64,000 nucleotides of DNA from Aegilops tauschii subsp. strangulata (taxonomy: Eukaryota > Streptophyta > Magnoliopsida > Poales > Poaceae), in assembly GCF_002575655.3 (NCBI RefSeq), contig NC_053037.3, positions 318,521,294 to 318,585,293 on the forward strand, in the 5' to 3' direction. A program made the translations under genes and the position numbers. Shown here one piece after another: positions 57,899 through 64,000 of this stretch. The first letter of the stretch is position 1; every line of letters starts with the position of its first letter. Below the pieces are notes generated by a model that saw nothing but the letters and a program-made list of their open reading frames with translations, made no database searches and was not told the origin of the DNA.

Positions 57899-59176
57899 GT
57901 GGCATCATGAGCTAGGTCTGTGTGTAGATTCTATGCACGAGTAGAACACAAAGTAGTTGTGGGTGATGATTTGGTCAATTTGCTTACCATTACTAGTCTT
58001 ATCTTGATTCGGCGGCATTGTGGGATGAAGCGGCCCGGACCGACCTTACACGTACGCTTACGTGAGACTGGTTCCACCGACTGACATGCACTTGATGCAT
58101 AAGGTGGCTAGCGGGTGTCTGTCTCTCCCACTTTAGTCAGATCGGATTTGATGGAGACGGTCCTTATGAAGGGTAAATAGCAATTGGCATATCACCGTTG
58201 TGGCTTTTGCGTAGGTAAGAAACGTTCTTGCTAGAAACCCATAGCAGCCACGTAAAACATGCAAACAACAATTAGAGGACGTCTAACTTGTTTTTGTAGG
58301 GTAGGCTATGTGATGTGATATGGCCAAAAGGATGTGATGAATGATATATGTGATGTATGAGATTGATCATGTTCTTGTAATAGGAATCACGACTTGCATG
58401 TCGATGAGTATGACAACCGGCAGGAGCCATAGGAGTTGTCTTAATTTATTGTATGACCTGCGTGTCAATGAAAAATGCCATGTAATTACTTTACTTTATT
58501 GCTAACCGTTAGCCATAGTAGTAGAAGTTATAGTTGGCGAGACAACTTCATGAAGACACGATGATGGAGATCATGGTGTCATGCCGGTGACGAAGGTGAT
58601 CATGCCGTGCCTCGAAGATGGAGATCAAAGGCGCAAGATGATATTGGCCATATCATGTCACTGCATGATTTGCATGTGATGTTTTTCATGTTTGCATCTT
58701 ATTTTCTTAGAACGATGGTAGCATAAATAAGATGATCCTCACTAAAATTTCAAGAGATATGTTCCCCCTAACATTGCACCATTGCGAAGGTTCGTTGTTT
58801 CGAAGCACCACGTGATGATCGGGTGTGATAGATTCGAACGTTTGCATACAACGGGTGTAAGCCAGATTTATACATGTGAAACACTTAGGTTGACTTGACG
58901 AGCTTAGCATGTATAGACATGGCCTCGGAACACGAGAGACCGAAAGGTCGAACATGAGTCGTATAGTAGATGCGATCAACATGGAGATGTTCACCATTGA
59001 TGACTAGTCCGTCTCACGTGATGATCAGACACGGCCTAGTCGATTCAGATCATGTATCACTTAGATGACTAGAGGGATGTCTATCTGAGTGGGAGTTCAT
59101 TAAATAATTTGATTAGATGAACTTAATTATCATGAGCTTAGTCTAAAATGTCTTTACAATATGTCTTGTAGATCAA
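57899..59176 (+). other. C2 leader and primer-binding site
   Basis: About 1.28 kb between the LTR end and the gag start. Collinear with the C1 leader in opposite orientation (shared patches such as CTAGAGGGATGTCTATCT and TCACGTGATGATC). No gene; short frames are unsupported. Confidence 0.65.
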
Positions 59177-60123
59177 ATGGACCACGCTAATGTTGCCCTC
59201 AACTCCAACACGTTCCTAAAGAAAACCAAGCTGAAAGACGATGGTAGCAACTATATGGACTGGGTCTGTAACTTGAGGATCATCCTCATAGCTGCCAAGA
59301 AAGCATATGTCCTTGAAGCACCGCTAGGTGACGCACCCATTTTCCCAGCAACTCAAGACGTTATGAACTCCTGGCAGCCGCGTAGTGATTATTACTCCCT
59401 GGTTCAGTGTGGCATGCTTTACAGCTTAGAACCAGGGCTCCAAAAGCTTTTTGAGCAGAACGGAGCATATGAGATGTTCCAAGAGCTGAAAATGGTTTTC
59501 CAAGCTCATGCCCGGGTCGAGAGATATGAAGTCTCCGACAAGTTCTATAGTTGTAAGATGGAGGAAAACAGTTCTATCAGCGAGCATATACTCAAGATGT
59601 CTAGGTTGCACTACCGCTTGTCTCAGCTGGGAGTTAATCTTCCAGATGACTCGGTCATTGACAGGATCCTCCAGTCGTTCCACCTAGCTATAAGAGCTTT
59701 GTGATGAACTACAATATGCAAGGGATGGAGAAGTCCATTCCTGAGTTATATTCCATGCTGAAATCAGCGGAGGTGGAAATCAAAAAGGAACATCAAGTGT
59801 TGATGGTGAATAAGACCACTAGTTTCAAGAAAGGCAAGGGAAATAAGAACTTCAAGAAGGACGGCAAGGGAGTTGCCGCGCGCGGTAAATCAGTTGCCGG
59901 GAATAAGCCAAAGAATGGACCCAAGCCTGAGACTCAGGGATTTTATTGCAAGGGAAATGGTCACTTGAAACGGAACTGCCACAAGTACTTAGCGGATAAG
60001 AAGGCCGGCAACACCAAGGGTATATATGATATACATGTTATTGATCTGTACCTTACCAACGCTCGTACTAGCTCCTGGGTATTTGATACCGGTGCGGTTG
60101 CTCATATTTCTAACTCAAAATAG
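59177..60123 (+). pseudogene. Copia gag and protease start (C2), frameshift and stop
   Basis: Gag begins MDHANVALNSNTFLKKTKL at 59177, with LKDDGSNYMDWVCNLR and RLSQLGVNLPDDSVIDRIL. Near 59685 an indel shifts the frame, and gag continues at 59701 (MMNYNMQGMEKSI). The knuckle FYCKGNGHLKRNC lacks the first of its four metal ligands. The protease start reads WVFDTGAVAHI, with the DTG catalytic triplet kept, but a TAG at 60121 follows at once. Homologous sequence continues beyond it (EVTMRVGNGSKVDVIAVGTL). Broken Copia polyprotein. Confidence 0.8.
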
Positions 60124-60412
60124 GAGTTGCCGAATAAGCGGAGACTGGCGAAGGACGAGGTGACGATGCGCGTCGGGAATGGTTCCAAGGTCGATGTGAT
60201 CGCCGTCGGCACGCTACCTCTGCATTTACCTACGGGATTAGTTTTAAGCCTCAATAATTGTTAGTTAGTGCCAGCTTTGAGCATGAACATTGCATCTGGA
60301 TCTCGTTTAATGCGAGATGGCTACTCATTTAAATCCGAGAATAATGGTTGTTCTATTTATATGAGAGATATGTTTTTATGGTCATGCCCCGCTGGTCAAT
60401 GGTTTATTTTTA

Positions 60413-61718
60413 TTGAATCTCGAACGTGATGTCACACATATTCATAGTGTGAATGCCAAAAGATGTAAGGTTGATAATGATAGTCCCACATACTTGTGGC
60501 ACTGCCGCCTTGTTCACATTGGTGTCAAACGCATGAAGAAACTCCATGCAGATGGAATTTTGGAGTCTCTTGATTATGAATCATTTGACACGTGCGAACT
60601 ATGCCTCATGGGAAAAATGACCAAGACTCCATTCTCCGGGACAATGGAGCGAGCAACCAACTTGTTGGAAATCATACATACTGATGTGTGCGGTCCAATG
60701 AGCGTTGAGGCTCGCGGTGGCTATCGTTATGTTCTCACCCTCACTGATGGCTTAAGTAGATATGGGTATGTCTACTTAATGAAACACAAGTCTGAGACCT
60801 TTGAAAAGTTCGAGCAATTTTAGAGTGAGGTAGAGAATCAACATGACAGGAAAATAAAGTTCTTACGATTAGATCGTGGAGGAGAATACTTGAGTCACGA
60901 GTTTGGCATGCACATAAGGAAATGTGGAATTGTTTCAAAACTCACGCCGCCTGGAACACCTCAGTGTAATGGTGTGTCCGAACGTCGTAATCGCACTCTA
61001 TTGGATATGGTGCGATCTATGATGTCTCTTACCGATTTACCTCTATCATTTTGGGGTTATGCTTTAGAGACTGCCGCATTCACTTTAAATAGGGCTCCGT
61101 CGAAATCCGTTGAGACGACACTGTATGAATTATGGTTTGGGAAGAAACCTAAGCTGTCGTTTTTCAAAGTTTGGGGATGCGATGCTTATGTCAAGAAACT
61201 TCAACCTGAAAAGCTCAAACCCAAAATAAAAAAATGCGTCTTCATAGGATACCCTAAGGAAACTATTGGGTATACCTTCTATCTCAAATCCGAAGGCAAG
61301 ATCTTTGTTGCCAGGAATGGATCCTTTCTGGAGAAGGAGTTTCTCTCAAAAGAAGTAAGTGGGAGGAAAGTAGAACTTGATGAGGTACTCCCTCTTGAAC
61401 CGGAGAGTAGCGCAGCTCAGGAAGATGTTTCTGTGGTGCCTGCACCAACTAGAGAGGAAGTTAATGATGATGATCATGAAACTTCGGATCAAGTTACTAC
61501 TGAACTTCGTAGGTCCACAAGGACACGTTCCGCACCAGAGTGGTACGGAAACCTTGTCCTGGAAATCATGTTGTTAGACAACGGTGAACCTTCGAACTAT
61601 GAAGAAGCGATGGCGGGCCCGGATTCCAACAAATGGCCTGAAGCCATGAAATCGAGATAGGATCCATGTATGAAAACGAAGTATGGAGTTTGACAGACTT
61701 GCCCAATGACCGGCAAGC
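60413..61718 (+). pseudogene. Copia integrase and start of RT (C2)
   Basis: The frame 60413-61660 is broken by a TAG at 60821-60823. It contains the zinc-binding region (WHCRLVHIGV...CELC), the catalytic-core D (IIHTDVCGP), D (LDRGGEYLS) and E (NGVSERRNRT), then the domain with VFIGYPKETIGYTFY. A frame change near 61655 leads to SMYENEVWSLTDLPNDRQA, the beginning of RT, where G6 begins at 61719. The catalytic residues look present, but the stop, frameshift and truncation make it non-functional. Confidence 0.8.
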
Positions 61719-64000
61719 TGTAACGCCCGGATAATTAGGCTACAGTAAAACTCTGCTAATGATGCCACATCACCTCTGTTATCGTTGCTAATCTCGCGTA
61801 GTTCAAACCTGGTTCAAATTCAAATTTGAAATTAAGTCAAACCGGTAAAAGTTTTCAAACGTCAAAACTAAAATGTTTGGAGTGTGCCAAATAATGCCTA
61901 GGTATTTAAGGTGAAGGTACCACACTTTTACAAATGCATAAATATTTTAAATTGAATTAAAACAGAATAGGAAAATAAATAAAAGAAAAGGAAAAACAAA
62001 CTAACAAAAAAAGAGAAGAGAAAAGAAACCCCCCTCCCACTGGGCTTCGGCCCAGCAGGCCAGCCCACTAGCCCATCAGGCCCACCCCAACTCCCTTATC
62101 CCCTCTCCCCCACATAACGTAATCCACCCATGCACCCACTCCCCCCCACGACGCGCCCCTCCCCCGATCAAGATCGGATCGGGGCACGACGCCGCTGTGC
62201 GCCGCCGCCTCGCCCTCATCCATCGCCGCCCGGAGCCCGCCTGGACCTCGCCGGACCTCCTCGCCGGCCTGCTTCCTTCTTCGCCATCGTCCTCGTCTTC
62301 CTCCCCGAGCACCACTGCCCCGTCCCTACGCCTCGCGGTGACGCCTCGCCCCTCCGCTTCTTCCCCGCTCACCGTGCTCACCTTCCCCTGCCTGCGCTAG
62401 CCGCGCCCCTGGTGCCCCATGCGCGTCGCCTCTGCGCGCCCCGCGAGCCTCCCCAGCCGTTCCCTCGCACGCGCGCCACACCGCGCCCTTGCCGCATGCG
62501 CCCACGCCCGCGCATGTCGTCACCCCGCAGACACGCTCGCTGTTGCTCCCATGCGCCACCGCGCGCATCGCCGCTATCGGCTGAGGCCGCTTCCGCCCTA
62601 CTCCGTCCAACCGCGCCCGGCTCGCGTCTCGAGCTGCTGTTGCCGCCCCCTGCCTCTGCAGCTCTCCGTCCCGCACTACGCCGCCGACCCGCGCCTCGCT
62701 TCGTTCGCCTCGCCCTGCACCGCCAACGTCTACCCCGCGCCGACCGTGCCTCCCCGGCGGCCCCTGCCCGCTCCGCTCGCCGGCCCTTGCTGCTGCTGGA
62801 CCAGCAGCGGCCGCGGCCACAGCCGCCGGCACCGGCCCCCAGCGCTCCTCCCCGCGGCCGCCTCTCCACCGGCCATGGCCAGCGCGCCCCGCTTCGGCCA
62901 TGGCCTCGCCGTGGGCACCGCCCCCTACTCCGGCCCCTGTCGGGTCCGCCCGCACCTGGGCATGCGCCAGTTCGGGCCGCGCCCGCTAACGCCCGAATCC
63001 CCCAATGGCCTCTGTGTGCCAATGACAAGTGGGCCTAGCCCCTGAACGAAAATGGATTTAAAAAAGAAATATAATAATAATAATAATAATAATTAAATTA
63101 ATTAACTTAAATTAAATTAACTAATCCTATTTAGTTAACTAAGTCAATGACAGCTGGGACCCACACGTCAGTTTGACCAGTCAACACCTCTGTTGACTGC
63201 TGGCGTCATGCTGGCGTCATGCACTGTTCTGCATAATGTTGAATTAAACTAATTAAATAAATCCTAAAAATGATTTAAATCTTTCAAAATTAATATAAAA
63301 AATACCGTAGCTCAGATGAAAACGTTTTCTACATGAAAGTTGCCTAGAACGACGAGACGAATCCGAATATGCATTCCGTTCGTCCGCCACACGTCCCTAG
63401 CTTAGCGAACATGCAACTTTCCCCCTCCGGTCCGTCTGTCCGAAAACACGAAACACCGGGAATACTTTCACGGATGTTTTTCCCCCTTCGCCGGTATCAC
63501 ATATCCCTGCGTTAGATCACCTCTAGCACCGCATAATGCCATGTTACACATTGTGATGCTTTGATTGCTCTGTTATTTATTGTGTTTCCCGTTCGTTACT
63601 TCTTTCCGGTAGACCCCTAGACTGTCGGCGGCCCCCGGTTCGACTACAGTGTTGACGACCCCTCCTTCTTGCCAGAGCAACCAGGCAAGCCCCCCCCTTG
63701 ATCACTAGATATCGCCTATTCCTTCTCTCTACTGCTTGCATTAGAGTAGTGTAGCATATTACTGCTTTCGGTTAATCCTATTCTCATGCATAGCCTGTCA
63801 TTGTTGCTACAGTTGTTACCCTTACCTGCAATCCTAAATGCTTAGTATAGGATGCTAGTATTCCATCAGTGGCCCTACACTCTTGTCCGCCTGCCATGCT
63901 ATACTACTAGGCCGTGATCACTTCGGGAGGTGATCATGGGCATATGCTATATACTTTATACTGTTACATTACTTATGATACTATTCGGAGATGGGGGCTA
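61719..64000 (+). mobile_element. G6: Gypsy-type LTR, 5' part, cut by the window edge
   Basis: A sharp change from Copia pol to TGTAACGCCCGGATAATTAG at 61719. The TGTAACGCCC start resembles the start of the G5 LTR, but the following text differs. It contains a GC-rich block (about 62040-63045) followed by A/T-rich sequence with an ATA/TAA repeat (63067-63095). The left flank is CAAGC; the right end is not visible, so it may be a solo LTR or a 5' LTR. The overlapping frames in the GC block on both strands are not supported as genes. Confidence 0.65.

Larger units (their letters stand above)
57705..61718 (+). mobile_element. C2: Copia element (BARE/Angela-like), partial
   Basis: The end of the 5' LTR (57705-57898, closing ACGTTCCCCAACA), primer site (TGGCATCATGAGCTAGG at 57900-57916, a changed Met-initiator site), leader, gag, protease and integrase follow in plus orientation. 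The left part of the LTR is cut by G1, and the right part is cut at 61718 by the G6 LTR, early in RT. Several stops and frameshifts show it is an old copy. It is related to C1 but clearly not identical to it. Confidence 0.85.

Noticed and set aside
62130..63038. 302-codon Pro/Ala/Arg-rich frame in G6
   Set aside because: The GC-rich LTR region is open in many phases on both strands, with no recognisable domain.
1..64000. tRNA, rRNA, CRISPR or bacterial operon features
   Set aside because: None seen; tRNA-like matches are only retrotransposon primer-binding sites, and tandem repeats lack CRISPR spacing.

Overview
This is plant nuclear DNA, and it looks like intergenic space from a wheat-tribe grass (Triticum, Aegilops or a relative). 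That assignment is an inference. It rests on BARE/Angela-like Copia ends, several Gypsy families with 3-5 kb LTRs, a gene-carrying CACTA transposon, and insertions nested inside insertions. No rRNA gene, tRNA gene or CRISPR array was seen. Almost every base belongs to a transposable element. The one complete host-type gene is an F-box/FBD gene of three exons, and it sits inside a CACTA transposon.

Family names are withheld because no database could be searched. Local labels are used. C2 (Copia, 57705-61718) is the oldest visible layer. G1 (Gypsy, plus strand) sits in the C2 LTR; its gag is at 21039-21860 and continues at 29887-29906 and 39319-39355, its 3' internal region ends at 40657, and its 3' LTR runs 40658-57704. 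Four elements sit in G1: C1 (Copia, minus strand, ending at 21038), a CACTA transposon (21861-29886, TSD TGT), G3 (Gypsy, minus strand, 29907-39313, TSD GAGGC) and G4 (full-length Gypsy, plus strand, 43034-56831, TSD GATCA). C1 in turn holds a Gypsy LTR called G2 (ends at 5067) and a Gypsy with an inverted LTR called G5 (7498-19993, TSD ATAAC). G2 holds a solo LTR of the G4 family, S1 (139-4146). The layer order C2 < G1 < C1 < G2 < S1 is therefore five deep. At the right edge another Gypsy-type LTR, G6 (61719-64000+), cuts C2 within its pol gene.

Coding capacity: G4 carries an uninterrupted gag-pol frame (gag, CCHC knuckle, protease, RT, RNase H, integrase, chromodomain) and an extra upstream 268-residue ORF with a faint double-stranded-RNA-binding-like pattern, a Cys/His cluster and a coiled-coil stretch. 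G3 has gag and protease remnants, a deleted RT, and on the opposite strand a separate gene with a recognisable intron. G1 shows gag only. G5 has no recognisable protein gene. C1 and C2 are broken copies.

The signals most worth a second look are: the F-box/FBD gene captured by the CACTA element; the extra ORF of G4; the inverted-LTR structure of G5 with a perfect target-site duplication; and a palindrome followed by a small hairpin found in the same order in the LTRs of several unrelated-looking Gypsy families, with base changes that preserve pairing.
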